Assembly: GCA_963804495.1 (NCBI GenBank)
Contig: CAWDQN010000005.1
Span: 434,001-498,000, forward strand
Source of the DNA: Rhodovastum sp963804495
Lineage (GTDB): Bacteria > Pseudomonadota > Alphaproteobacteria > Acetobacterales > Acetobacteraceae
Length of the DNA: 64,000 bases
Direction of reading: 5' to 3'
Within the stretch, counting starts at the first letter, position 1; every line of letters starts with the position of its first letter. The position numbers were made by a program, and so were the translations under genes. Positions 25,896 through 36,200 of the stretch are shown one piece after another. The notes under the pieces were generated by a model. That model was not told the origin of the DNA, ran no database searches, and saw nothing but the letters and a program-made list of their open reading frames with translations.

Positions 25896-25945
25896 TATCC
25901 CTAAATGAACCGTTGCCGAGCAGTTGCGAGAAAGAGGGTGGAGAG

Positions 25946-26080
25946 ATGAGTTCTATACTCGAAGTGGCCCTTTGGGTTGGCGGTGCGGCCGTGGCGTGGT
26001 GGTATTTGCAAATCTGGCCGTTCGATGGCAGCACGGGCCTGCCGAAGCGCCAGGGCCCGCCACCGATTTCCAGGTCTTAA
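25946..26080 (+). CDS. 44-residue single-helix membrane protein
   Basis: The protein starts MSSILEVALWVGGAAVAWWY and continues LQIWPFDGSTGLPKR to a proline-rich tail. One N-terminal transmembrane helix of about 20 residues is followed by a soluble tail of about 20. GGAGAG lies directly before the ATG. No family is recognised. It converges with the frameshifted membrane-protein gene at 26170-26746. Confidence 0.45.
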   Translation: MSSILEVALWVGGAAVAWWYLQIWPFDGSTGLPKRQGPPPISRS

Positions 26081-26169
26081 TTCCAAAACGGGTGCTTCGT
26101 TACATCGTCCGCGGGCCCTTCGGCCGGTGACAGCACCACGGCAGACCCTTGGCCTTATCCTTCGGACCG

Positions 26170-26746
26170 TTATATTTCCGGCGATGGCCGTGCCGGCATT
26201 GCGGGGCCTCGGCAATGGCTGGGATACCAGGTTGAGAACGCTGCCGTTCCGATCATGCACGCATAGGAGATGACTTCGTAGCAAAAATCCGGCAGTACCG
26301 AAGTGTTCCATCTTTCCCCAAGCCAGAATGGCATTCAATGTGAATACGGATGCCCAGACCGAGGCCAGCACGACGTTCGTCCGGATGAACGCCGGGTTAT
26401 TCCAAAGCGAAGGATCAGTATGGTCCCTCGCATAATCGAGAGTGAACGGTTTCTTGATAGCGACGGTCAGCCAGGAGCCGATTGCCAAGGCTCCGCTCGC
26501 CAGCACGCCCATGTGACGGGCGGTCCATGCGTCGTTGAGCCATGCCACGGCGAGAGTCGAATAGGAGAAAAACAGCAACCCGACCCATAAGATGACGCCG
26601 CGATGCAGACGGGCCACGCCCATGACCACGCTCAGCGCCAGCGCCACGATCAGGCCGATTTTCAGCCGCAGCAGGCTGCCCTGGGCGATGACCAGGAACG
26701 AAATCCATGGCGCGAAGGCCAGCAGAAGTTTGAAAAACGCCAGCAC
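26170..26746 (-). pseudogene. hypothetical four- to five-helix membrane protein, frameshift near C-terminus
   Basis: A GTG start at 26746 gives MLAFFKLLLAFAPWISFLV and four further hydrophobic stretches, with FTLDYARDHTDPSLWNNPAF between helices. This layout resembles small integral membrane proteins of unknown role. Around 26284-26289 a run of five T residues breaks the frame. Removing one gives CYEVISYACMIGTAAFSTWY and a natural stop at 26170 (about 192 aa). Without correction the ORF runs on to 25901 with a non-protein-like arginine-rich tail that overlaps the 44-residue gene. A sequencing indel in the homopolymer is likely. Confidence 0.6.
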
Positions 26747-26819
26747 GCATCACCTGTTCTCTTAAAGAGATTGCAATGGCCTCGATCCGCTGAGCGCTTG
26801 GAAGGTCTTCTTACGGAAT

Positions 26820-26876
26820 GGGGTCAAGGGGCCTCCCGGCCCCTTGCGGGTCCAGGGCAGCGCCCTGGCCTTGCTT
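26820..26876. repeat. palindromic intergenic repeat, half copy (R4)
   Basis: Hairpins GGGGCC-TCCC-GGCCCC and CCAGGGC-AGC-GCCCTGG are separated by TTGCGGGT. It ends eight bases after the 3' end of the dehydrogenase gene and may double as its terminator. Confidence 0.75.
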
Positions 26877-26884
26877 ACTTGATA

Positions 26885-27889
26885 CTACCAGCTTTCCGGC
26901 AAAACAACGTTTTGCGGCGCCTCCCCCAGCAGCGCCGCCAGCATCGTTTCCGCCGATTTCCGCCGGATGTCGGCCCAGGCCTCCGGCGAGTGGAACGCCG
27001 CATGCGGCGTAACGACAAGACGCCCCTGCAACCAGGGCTCCTGTTCGCGGTAGGCGCGCAGCAGGTCCGGCACCGGCTCGCTCGGCGGCTCGACGGGCAG
27101 CACGTCCAACCCGGCGCCGGCGATGCTGCCCTCGCGCAGCAGCACTTCCAGCGCGGCGAGGTCCAGGATCGGGCCACGCGCGGTGTTCACCACCACCGCG
27201 CCCTCGGGCAGCAGGCGCAACTGCTCGATGCCGAGCATGCCGCGGGTTTCGTCGGTCAGCGGGGCGTGCAGGCTGAGCACGTCGGCGCGTTCCAGCAGCG
27301 CCTCCAGCGTGGGCGCGCGGTCGATGCCCAGCGCGCGTTCGGTGCCGTTCGGCCGGTAGGGGTCGTAGAATGCGACGGTGAAGCCGAACGCTTTGGCCCG
27401 CAGCGCCACCGCGGTGCCGATGCGCCCCAGCCCGACGATGCCGAAGCGCTGCGTGTCCAGCCGGCGCACCAGCGGGGTGGTAACCGGATGCCAGGGGGCG
27501 GGCGCCGCGCCGCGCTGGGTGTCGTGATACAGCAGAATGCCCCGCCGCAGAGCGAGCACCAGCGCCATGGCGTGGTCGGCCACTTCGGTGGTGCCGTAAT
27601 CCGGCACGTTGCACACCAGCACGCCGCGCCCCGCCGCCGCGGCGCGGTCGATGCGGTCGTAGCCAACGCCCATCCGCACCACCGCGCGCAGGCGGGGGAA
27701 GCGGGCGAAATCCTCGGCGCTGACGTGGTGGCGCATGACGATCAGGCCGGTGACCGACACGCAATCGGCGGCATCGAGCTCGGCCAGGGTGCCGACGCTG
27801 CGCACCAGTATTTGAACATCCGGGCCGAAGACGTCGCGTTCGACGATGTCGTCGGCATACAGGGTCTCGGGATAAAGGACCGTGATCAT
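26885..27889 (-). CDS. D-2-hydroxyacid dehydrogenase (CtBP/3-phosphoglycerate dehydrogenase-like)
   Basis: This 334-aa NAD-dependent oxidoreductase has the Rossmann motif GIVGLGRIGTAVALRAKAFG followed by the adenine-side acidic residue in FYDPYRPNG. The catalytic arginine is in VVVNTARGPILD, the glutamate lies about 30 residues later (LDVLPVEPPSEP) and the histidine is in VTPHAAFHSPEAW. The order and the AFHSPEA ending resemble C-terminal-binding-protein-like dehydrogenases. The ATG at 27889 is preferred; an upstream reading frame overlaps the divergent ThDP gene. The divergent gene encodes a ThDP decarboxylase-like enzyme, suggesting a shared 2-keto-acid pathway, which is inference. Confidence 0.9.
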   Translation of the reverse strand: MITVLYPETLYADDIVERDVFGPDVQILVRSVGTLAELDAADCVSVTGLIVMRHHVSAEDFARFPRLRAVVRMGVGYDRIDRAAAAGRGVLVCNVPDYGTTEVADHAMALVLALRRGILLYHDTQRGAAPAPWHPVTTPLVRRLDTQRFGIVGLGRIGTAVALRAKAFGFTVAFYDPYRPNGTERALGIDRAPTLEALLERADVLSLHAPLTDETRGMLGIEQLRLLPEGAVVVNTARGPILDLAALEVLLREGSIAGAGLDVLPVEPPSEPVPDLLRAYREQEPWLQGRLVVTPHAAFHSPEAWADIRRKSAETMLAALLGEAPQNVVLPESW

Positions 27890-27977
27890 CTTGGCTCCCC
27901 GCCTTGCACTGGCATTGTGCGTCGCCCAGAAGGGACTGCATCGGCCGGGGCGGCACGGTTGGCAAGAGGGGAGTGCG

Positions 27978-29528
27978 ATGTCGATGAACGGGGCGGAGAG
28001 CCTGGTCCATACGCTGCTGGCCTGCGGCGTGGACACCTGCTTTGCCAATCCCGGTACCAGCGAAATGCATGTCGTCGCGGCGCTGGACCGGGTGCCGGGG
28101 ATGCGCTGCGTGCTCGGCCTGTTCGAGGGGGTGGTGACCGGGGCGGCCGACGGGTATGCGCGCATGGCGGGCAAGCCGGCTGCCACGCTGCTGCACTGCG
28201 GCCCCGGGTTGGCGAACGGTCTGGCCAATCTGCATAACGGCCGGCGCGCGAGCACGATGATGGTCAACTGCGTCGGCGATCAGGCGACGTATCACCGGCC
28301 GCTGGACGCCCCACTCACCGCCGATACCGAGGGCTGGGCGCGCGGCGTGTCGGGCTGGGTGCGCACTGCCAGCCGGGCGGCGGATGTCGGCGCCGATGCG
28401 GCGGTGGCGGTGCAGGCGGCGCTGACCTCTCCCGGCACGATTGCCACCCTTATTCTGCCGTCCGACACCTGCTGGAACGCCGGTGGCGTGCCCGGCCGGA
28501 GGCTGCCGGTACCGCCGGCGCCGCAGGTCGCGCCGCAGGTGGTGCAGGACGTCGTCCGGCTGCTGCGCCGCGGCGAGACATCCATGCTGATGCTGGCCGG
28601 CGACGCGCTGCTGGCGGCCCCGCTCGCGGACGCCCATCGCATCGCGGCCGCGACCGGGGCGCGGCTATGGGCGCCGGTGTCCAACCGGCGCATCGAACGC
28701 GGTGCCGGCCGCCATCCGATCGACCGGCTTCCCTACGCCATCGACGCGGCCGTGGGGGCGCTGGCGGGCATTCGGCACATCGTGCTGGTTGGCGCCCCGG
28801 GTCCCCCGGTGGGATTTTTCGCCTACCCCGGCAAACCGGGATTTATCGCGCCGCCGGACGCGGTGGTGCACGTGCTGGCCCGCCCCGAACAGGACCTGCC
28901 CGCCGCGCTGGGCGCGCTGGCCGACGAACTCGGCGCTGCCGCCGTGCCGCCGCCGCCGCGCAAGGCGCGGCCGGAGCCGGCAGGCGGCGCGGTGACCCCG
29001 GATAACTTCGCCCGGTCGCTCGTTGCCCTGTTGCCCGAGCAGGCCATCGTTGCCGATGAGAGCATTTCGTTCGGGCGTTCGATCTTTCCCGCGACGAACG
29101 ATGCCGCACCGCATGACTGGATCGCCATCACCGGCGGCGCCATCGGCGATGGTATTCCGCTGGCCACCGGCGCCGCCGTCGCCTGTCCCGGGCGGCGGGT
29201 GGTGAACCTGCAGGCCGACGGATCGGCGATGTACACGCTGCAGGGGCTGTGGACCCAAGCGCGCGAGAAACTCGATGTCACCACCGTGATCTTTGCCAAC
29301 CGGACATACGCAATTCTGCTCGGCGAACTGGCCGGCGTCGGCGCCAACCCCGGGCGCACGGCGCTGAATATGATGGATATCGGCCGGCCGGAGCTGGACT
29401 TCGTGAAATTGGCTGAGGGTATGGGTGTGCCGGGGGCGCGGGCGGGGACGATGGAGCAGTTCAATGACCTGTTCCGCCAGTCGTTACGCCACAGCGGGCC
29501 GTTTCTGATTGAGTTGGTAACGGCGTAG
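27978..29528 (+). CDS. thiamine-diphosphate enzyme, acetolactate synthase-like
   Basis: This 516-aa enzyme has three domains. The N-terminal Pyr domain carries the activating glutamate in VLGLFEGVVTGAADGYARMAG. The middle domain covers about 190-320. The C-terminal PP domain has the ThDP motif QADGSAMYTLQGLWTQAREK with TYAILLGELAGVG following. Single-polypeptide relatives decarboxylate 2-oxo acids (benzoylformate decarboxylase, oxalyl-CoA decarboxylase, acetolactate synthase), so the exact substrate cannot be read off. GAGGGGAG lies before the ATG at 27978; the longer reading from 27882 overlaps the divergent dehydrogenase. It is divergent from the 2-hydroxyacid dehydrogenase. Confidence 0.88.
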   Translation: MSMNGAESLVHTLLACGVDTCFANPGTSEMHVVAALDRVPGMRCVLGLFEGVVTGAADGYARMAGKPAATLLHCGPGLANGLANLHNGRRASTMMVNCVGDQATYHRPLDAPLTADTEGWARGVSGWVRTASRAADVGADAAVAVQAALTSPGTIATLILPSDTCWNAGGVPGRRLPVPPAPQVAPQVVQDVVRLLRRGETSMLMLAGDALLAAPLADAHRIAAATGARLWAPVSNRRIERGAGRHPIDRLPYAIDAAVGALAGIRHIVLVGAPGPPVGFFAYPGKPGFIAPPDAVVHVLARPEQDLPAALGALADELGAAAVPPPPRKARPEPAGGAVTPDNFARSLVALLPEQAIVADESISFGRSIFPATNDAAPHDWIAITGGAIGDGIPLATGAAVACPGRRVVNLQADGSAMYTLQGLWTQAREKLDVTTVIFANRTYAILLGELAGVGANPGRTALNMMDIGRPELDFVKLAEGMGVPGARAGTMEQFNDLFRQSLRHSGPFLIELVTA

Positions 29529-30173
29529 GAAACGACAGTGCCTATGCTTTTGGACCACTTTGCTTGTTTATTCTTCCTTCGTAGTAAATTAATCAAACAG
29601 GTAAAATTAACACGTCCGTCTAGCTGCGATCCAATAACTCCGGCGCCGTCGGCAAAAATGACGCACTTCGATCGGAAAACAGCCGATCATTGCTGCGAGC
29701 AAGTAAGATCAGTGAATTTCTCCCGTCTCGCTACAATACCGAATTTCATCGTTTACCGTCGTTGCGCCAGACAAGCGTAGTAAGCGCGGAAATTGCATTT
29801 CATTTTGGCGGTGCTGCCGGACGTTGTTACGGCCTGCACCGTCCGGTGACGACCGGAATGCGGGCCGCGCCAGCGGTCGCCAAGCCTGTCCCCAGGGCAG
29901 CCCTTGAGGTGCGCGCGGCATGCAATCGAACAGCGCCTATGCACCCACACATAATAGGAAATAAATCTTGCATTCCGTCCCGCCACGGGTATATATTCAT
30001 CTCCTCGGCGGGTGACGCGCGCCCTGCGCCTTCCCCCCCTTGCGTCCGCATTGCCCTGAAACGCGACCCGAGGCGGTGCTTCCATGCCCGCGCCCGTCTG
30101 CCTGGGCGCCCGTTTCGTGCCGGGACAGGGCCGCCCTGAACCGTGTCGCCCGGTCCCCTTGCAGGAGCCATCC
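29529..30173. other. AT-richer intergenic region before the tail-fibre module
   Basis: In 645 bp no supported gene is present. The DNA is noticeably AT-richer than its surroundings and ends in a promoter-like pair (29968-29997). This may be the left boundary of an acquired phage-derived module. Confidence 0.5.
29968..29997 (+). promoter_or_regulatory. sigma70-type promoter for tail-fibre module
   Basis: TTGCAT (29968-29973) and TATATA/TATATT (29990-29997) are separated by 16-18 bp. This is the best sigma70-like pair seen in the window, about 175 bp before the first gene of the module. Confidence 0.45.
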
Positions 30174-30533
30174 ATGCTCAATCCGCTCATGTCCCTGAAC
30201 AGCCTGACCGGCGCGGGAAGCGACATTCCCATCCGCCCCACACCGCCATGTGCGGTCATTCCGATCGCCCCGCTGACCGGGCAGATCGCCGCCGCCAATA
30301 CCGCCGTGACCGTGTTCGCCGCCGGCAGCTTCGCCAACGTGGCCGACATCATCAATCCCGCCAACGCCAGCGAAACCCTTTATGTCGATGTGGTCGCCCC
30401 CGCCGTGGCGGGGGCGGCAACCTCGATCCCGCTCGCGCCCGGGCAGGCATACCGGGTTTCCTGCCCCATCGCCACCGCGGTGACCGCCGTGGCCGCCACC
30501 GCGGGCCACAGTTTCATCGCCGTAGGGTATTGA
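30174..30533 (+). CDS. small phage virion-like protein
   Basis: This 119-aa protein is rich in Ala, Val, Thr and Pro. The central NTAVTVFAAGSFANVADIIN, then PANASETLYVDV, APGQAYRVS and ATAGHSFIAVGY make a short all-beta pattern. Phages carry similar small accessory proteins beside tail or head genes (a VFAAN...NPSD...LAPG...GATTG...FTA layout), so a virion-decoration origin is likely but not proven. AGGAG at 30163-30167 supports the ATG at 30174. It is the first gene of a co-directional run that continues into two large fibre-like proteins. Confidence 0.6.
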   Translation: MLNPLMSLNSLTGAGSDIPIRPTPPCAVIPIAPLTGQIAAANTAVTVFAAGSFANVADIINPANASETLYVDVVAPAVAGAATSIPLAPGQAYRVSCPIATAVTAVAATAGHSFIAVGY

Positions 30534-30536
30534 GTA

Positions 30537-30753
30537 TGCGCCACTCCCCGGTCGCCGTTCCAGCCATGCTTGGCCTGGCGGCACCCGCCACTGTCCAGCG
30601 GTTCGGCGCCCCCCGGTGGGGCCGGCGCAGGTCGGCACCACGCACCTGCGGGCGGTGGCCGATCACCCCGGCGACGCCAGCAGGGCCATCAACTTCGCCG
30701 GCTGCACGATGCTGACGGCAACGGCGGTGTTCGTGAAGGGAAACCCGATATGA
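30537..30753 (+). pseudogene. small gene of about 71 codons, probably frameshifted at a C-run
   Basis: The ATG at 30537 reads MRHSPVAVPAMLGLAAPATV up to FGAP. The run CCCCCC at 30609-30614 then breaks the frame. Adding one base continues PVGPAQVGTTHLRAVADHPG and ends AVFVKGNPI. The TGA at 30751-30753 overlaps the ATG of the first fibre gene, the kind of coupling seen elsewhere here. Without the correction only a short GTG-started peptide (30616) exists. It is unrecognised. Confidence 0.35.
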
Positions 30754-33215
30754 CGATCATTTTCAGGCTGCTTTCCACCATGGCGGTGCTACTGACCGCC
30801 GCGCCGGCGTCGGCGCAGCTCGGGCCTTTGCTGGCGCCGATCGCCACCACGTCCAAGCCGGGTCTCGTCAAACCGGACGGCGCCACGATCACGGTCAATG
30901 GCGCGACCGGCCTGGCCAGCGTCGGCACGGTGCCGGCGGCGTCGGTGTCCGGGCTGGCGGCGGCGGCCTCTGCCGCGGCGCCGGTGCAGAGCGTGGCCGG
31001 CCGCACGGGCGCTGTGACCCTGAGCACAGGAGATGTTTCGGGTCTCGGCTCGATGGCGACACAGTCGGCCGGGTCTGTGGCGATCAGCGGGGGGTCCATT
31101 GCCGGCGCCGACACCGGCATCAGCACCACCGCGACCGGCAGCACCACCGCCCGCACGCTGGCCGCACGCGCGGCGGACCTCTACAACGTGATGGACTATG
31201 GCGCGGTCTGCGACGGGGCAACCGACGACGCGCCGGCGATCAACGCGCTGCTGGCCACCATCCGCGCCAAGTCTATAGTGGGCGTCGGCGGAGCGGCCTG
31301 GCCGATTGGGCGGATCGCTCGCCTGGTGATGCCGTCCAGGCAATGCCTGATCAAATCCACCCTCAACTTCACGAACCTTTACGGCAGCGGGCTGGTCGCC
31401 GACTTCTGGGGCTCGGTCATTCTCTGCCAGACCAGCGGCACGCCCTGCATCGACGCCACCGGCACCGGGCAGGCCTCCTTCAACGGCGTGAACATCTACG
31501 GCGAGCAGACCAACGCGCCCAATTTCGGCATCGTCCTGAGCCGCATCCAGGCCAGCACCGCCGTGGGCGCCGACCACAACACGCTCGATCACCCGACGCT
31601 GACGGGCTACTTCACGACGGCGGACTTCTATAACCGCACGTCCGAAACGACCAGCGTCACCAACGCCTTCTTCACCAACGCCGCCACGAACGCCTATGTC
31701 GCGGTGTGGGACGGGTCGAACACCTTCGGCTTCAACAGCGCGCTGTCCGGCTACACCTACGCCGCCAACACCTTCGTCAGCTTCAACGAGAACACCTGCA
31801 TCGAGTGCATTTTCGAGGCCAGCGGATCGGGCACCATTCCGATCTTCCTGAACGGAACCTCGCGGCACAAGTTCATCAACTCCTACGCGCTCGCCGCGAG
31901 CGTGCCGGGGGCGGTGCTGTCGTTCGCCAACGCCGCGCCGATGAATTTTCTTTCGCTCGGCATACATTTCGAGAACAACACGCTGACCAGCATGCTGAAG
32001 TTCACCGGCGCGTCGGCGATCGCCGTGAACGGGCTGGCGATCGAAGACCCGGGCCCCTCGGGCACGACGGCGCTGTTCGTGCGCGACACCGGCGTCGCCA
32101 CGGTGGCGATCCAGGATGCCGACTTCAAGATCGGCACCCTGTTCTCCGGCACCACGAACTGGTGGGACTCGCCGTCGGCCTACACGGTGGCGGGCAGGAT
32201 TTACGATCAGGACTCCAGCTACACGGCGCCCGGTTCCTTCTCGGGGACGTGGTGCGTCGCCGGAACCTGCAGCTTCACCTATTCGCTGCCGTCGAATTTG
32301 ACGGTCGGCAGCATTTCCAATCCCGGCGCCGTCTCCGGCATTACCGTGACGAATTACGGCGCCTATAGTGGTGGCTACACTCCCACGATCACGATCGCCG
32401 CCCCGCCATCAGGGGGGCAGCAGGCGACCGCGGCCGTGTCTGAAATGACGCTGAACGGATATGGGTCGACCTTCACCGGCAGCGGCTACGCGGTCAACGA
32501 CATCCTGTCCTATACCGGCGGCACGGCGGCGCCGAGCGGCACGCTGACGTTCAAGGTGACCTCGGTGAACGGCAGCGGCCTGATCACCGGGCTCACCTAT
32601 CATTCCGGCGGGTTTTATTACACGACACCATCGGATCCGGTGACCCTCACCGGCGGCTCCGGCACCGGCGCGACGGTCAGCGGCACGGTCTGGAAAGTGT
32701 ACGCGACTACCTACACTCCGGGGGCCGGCTACACGTCGGTTCCGGCGGTGACCTTTTCGTACGTGGTGGGCCCCGGGCTGGGCGCGGCGAGCGGCACCGC
32801 GACCCTGAACAGCAGCATGACGCTGTCGGCCGGCGAGGGGAACATTCTGCTCAACTCGTCCGGCACCACCCTGGGCCTGTCGGGCGCGGGCGGCGCGCCG
32901 GTCGTCAGCGTCGGCGCCGGCATCGACGGCAGCGGCGTGCGCCAGGCGCTCACCACCTCGGGCTATACGGTGCCCGCCAACACCTCGCTGGTGCGCTTCA
33001 CCCAGGCCAGCACGGTCAGCGCGGCGACGGTGACGCTGCCGACAGCGCTCGCGGACGGGCAGCCGATCCAGTTCGTCAACTATGCCGGCGCGGTCACGGC
33101 GCTGACGTTTTCGCCGGCCGTCAACGGGTGGACCAACGGCGGCACGCTCGCGGCCACCACCGGGCTGCGGGTGCGCTGGGACGCCACCGCGGCGGCTTGG
33201 TATCGGGAGCAATAG
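30750..33215 (+). CDS. secreted phage tail-fibre/beta-helix-like protein 1
   Basis: This 821-aa protein has a Sec signal peptide (about residues 1-23, LLSTMAVLLTAAPASA). A fibre-like N-terminal segment follows with TTSKPGLVKPDGATITV, then SVAGRTGAVTLSTGDVSG, a repeat typical of phage tail fibres. Near 145 the motif YNVMDYGAVCDGATDDAPAI marks a pectate-lyase/tailspike-type right-handed beta helix that runs to about 500. The C-terminal 300 residues are glycine/serine/threonine-rich repeats (TLTGGSGTGATVSG). Phage fibres normally lack signal peptides, so this is an exported, domesticated derivative, probably an adhesin or glycan-active surface protein. The ATG at 30750 has AGGG nine bases upstream. 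Confidence 0.75.
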   Translation: MTIIFRLLSTMAVLLTAAPASAQLGPLLAPIATTSKPGLVKPDGATITVNGATGLASVGTVPAASVSGLAAAASAAAPVQSVAGRTGAVTLSTGDVSGLGSMATQSAGSVAISGGSIAGADTGISTTATGSTTARTLAARAADLYNVMDYGAVCDGATDDAPAINALLATIRAKSIVGVGGAAWPIGRIARLVMPSRQCLIKSTLNFTNLYGSGLVADFWGSVILCQTSGTPCIDATGTGQASFNGVNIYGEQTNAPNFGIVLSRIQASTAVGADHNTLDHPTLTGYFTTADFYNRTSETTSVTNAFFTNAATNAYVAVWDGSNTFGFNSALSGYTYAANTFVSFNENTCIECIFEASGSGTIPIFLNGTSRHKFINSYALAASVPGAVLSFANAAPMNFLSLGIHFENNTLTSMLKFTGASAIAVNGLAIEDPGPSGTTALFVRDTGVATVAIQDADFKIGTLFSGTTNWWDSPSAYTVAGRIYDQDSSYTAPGSFSGTWCVAGTCSFTYSLPSNLTVGSISNPGAVSGITVTNYGAYSGGYTPTITIAAPPSGGQQATAAVSEMTLNGYGSTFTGSGYAVNDILSYTGGTAAPSGTLTFKVTSVNGSGLITGLTYHSGGFYYTTPSDPVTLTGGSGTGATVSGTVWKVYATTYTPGAGYTSVPAVTFSYVVGPGLGAASGTATLNSSMTLSAGEGNILLNSSGTTLGLSGAGGAPVVSVGAGIDGSGVRQALTTSGYTVPANTSLVRFTQASTVSAATVTLPTALADGQPIQFVNYAGAVTALTFSPAVNGWTNGGTLAATTGLRVRWDATAAAWYREQ

Positions 33216-33221
33216 GTCACC

Positions 33222-36200
33222 ATGATGCGCAGCGGTATACTTGCGGCACTATTGGTCGTTGCAACGCCCGTCTGGGCACAGTTCGGCGGGGCAGGCGGCG
33301 GCCTCGGCCCTGTGCCGGCGCCGATCGCCACCACGTCCAAGCCAGGTCTCGTCAAGCCGGACGGCACCACGATCACGGTTAATGGATCGACCGGCCTGGC
33401 CAGCGTGGGCACGGTGCCGGTTGCAAGCGTACCCGGGGCCGCCATTGCCGTGGCGAACTATTCGGCGCTCACCGCGATGAACACGTCGTCGCTTTCTAGC
33501 GGCGCGCTGGCGACAACCTCCGGTTATGCGACCGCAGGCGATGGCGGGGCGGCCACCTATGTGTGGAACGCCACATCGACCGCCAGCGCGCTCGGCTCGG
33601 TGATTGTGGCCGGCACCGGCGGCACCGGACGGTGGTTCCTTCAGGTTCCCGCGAACGGTGTCCACCCGGAGGCGGCCGGGGCGGCGTGCAACTATGTGGT
33701 TCCGGCGTCCGCCGCCTCGGGCACCAGCGTGACCACGACGTTCACCGCGACCGACGATACGACGGCCTTCAGCAACCTCAGTGCCTACATCGCTTCGGGG
33801 TTCCCGCAGAACGGGACGCCCGGAACCGGGGCGATCATCCAGAACCCCGGCAAGTCCTGCTACATCGCCGGCCCGCTGACGCTGGGGGCCGGCGTGAGCC
33901 TGGAGGGTGCCGGCGAACCGCTGACCTATAACGGGTCCAACGCCTATGCCTTCGTGCCCTATATCGCGCTGAACCCGGCCAATCCCTTGGTGTGCGGTGC
34001 GGCGTCACGGATCAGGAACCTGAACATCATGCGCGCCGGCCTGCGCGCGAAGCCTACCACATTCGAGCAAGCCTATACCTATATCAACTCGGTGATCAGC
34101 GACAATTCGGTGGGTATCTCCGCCGCCGGTTATGATTGTGAAATCGACCATGTGCAGGTGATCGGGTTCAACCAGGGCGTGCTGAGTTCACATTCTTCGC
34201 GGAACATCATCGACGGGCTCTATTGCGACGATGCGAATTGCCTGGCGGTGAACAACGACGCGGACACCAGTTTTTTCAGCCGTGTCCGCGGCTATCCGTT
34301 CTGGACGTTCACGGAAAATGGCCACCTGGGCGCGGTGGGGGTGACCCAAGTTGCGGCGGGGGCGGGCTACAGCGCTGGCAATACGCTGACTGTCCCCGGT
34401 GGCGTGTGCGCGACACAGCCGACGCTGTTGTGGAATGGCTCGGCGCTGTCCATCGCGGATCAGGGCGACTGCACAGTAACGCCGCAGAGCTGGGGCGCGG
34501 CCTCGGCCACGGTCTATGCTGGCGGCACCGGCGGCACGGCGGGCACTCAGACAGTAACGGTAAGTAATAGCTCGTGCACGACCCCGCCGCAGTTTTCGGT
34601 GACGGTTGCAGGCGGCGCGATCACGTCGGTGAATAGCGTGGTGACGGCCGGCGTCTGCTCGCTGCCGCTGGGGCAACTGCCACCGCAGGCGTCCGTCACG
34701 GGCGCCGGGCTGAGCGGCGCCACGCTGCTGGTGGTATCGCAGAAAAACCCCATGGCGCTGACCGGCGGCTCGGGAACTGGAATGACCGCGACCATCAACG
34801 TATTCGATAGCGGCTATCGGCCGGGAACCTGCCTGTTTTTGACACAACAGGTGAGCGGCGCCAAAGTTGATGGTGTGGAGTGCGAAGAATATCAAATACA
34901 GGCTGCGCTTTCGAACGTGTGGAACGTGAAGTTTTCATACTTGGGTGGCGAGGGCGGGTTCAATAATCTGGACGAGCAAACCGTTGGTATTCTGACACAG
35001 AATTGTGTCTCGGATGTGGTCATCTATAACCCAAATTCTGATGACAATTACATCGGATTGAATCTGCAACATGAATCCGCGTCCAGCGGAGGATCATGCA
35101 GCGGAGCGTCCAATAGCAGCGCGAACCTGACCGTGATTGGAGGGCATATCGGATTTAACGCCGGATATTCGGCCGCTGCAATCAGTCTGGGAGCACATTC
35201 GACGGGGATCATTCAGGGTATCACCCTTGGGTGGGCCGGATCGGGATGGCCGGCCGCGATCAACGTCGGGGCCAGTGCCGGTCTCTGGCGCATTGACAAC
35301 ATGCAGTTCGACGGTTCCGCGCCACCTTACGCGACTCAATGGATCGCGGTCAGCCCCTCCGCAACGCCGCCTGCGAGTTCTCAGTTCGGCGCGCAATTCC
35401 CTGGGTCGTGGCTGGTGAATGGGGATATGCTCATTGACCAGATGAACGAGGGGGGAGCATCCACCGCGTCGTCTGGTGCGCGCATCGACAGGTGGCGGAT
35501 CAATCTACAGTCTGCCTTGACGATCACCACGCAGCGGCAAAACGCTGGCCCCACCGGGTATAGCAATTCGCTGAAGATTACGAACGGGACCGGCGCGACG
35601 ATCAGTTCTGCGCAAGAAAATGACATCAGCCAGCGTATTGATGGGCCAATCCTCTCTAATATTGGATGGGGAACAAATAATTCTCAGCCCGTGGTAATGG
35701 AGTGGTGGGCGCAAGCCAGTACGGCGGGCACATATAACATAGCTATTTTGGACGGTGGTCAAACACATAGTTATGTGATGCCTTTTAGCCTCGCTGCGGC
35801 AAATACATGGCAGTACTTTAGCCAGGTTGTGCCTGGCGCCCCGCTTGGGATGGGGACATATACCAGCGCATATGGTGCCATCAACGCCTTCCTGAAGATC
35901 GACCTGGGATCTGGCGCGACGTTGCAAGCCTCGTCGGGCAACCAGTGGCAGGCGGGAAAGTATCTGTCCACGTCCGGCTCAGTCGAGCTTGGCGCAAACA
36001 CGGGCGCAACACTCACCGTGACGGGCATACATATGCGGCCAGGACCGTTTGCCGTGCCATATGAGCCGCGTGATTATGGAACAGAACTGGCGCTGGCTCA
36101 AAGATATTACGCCAAATCGTTCCCATCCGGAACGGCGATCGGGCAGAATAAAGGCTCCGCCGGGGCGATGACACTGCAGACCCCGGTCACGTCCGGAAGT

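Noticed and set aside
29538..29780. 80-codon plus-strand ORF in the AT-rich gap
   Set aside because: It has no ribosome-binding site, irregular composition and no match to known motifs. It is more likely non-coding.
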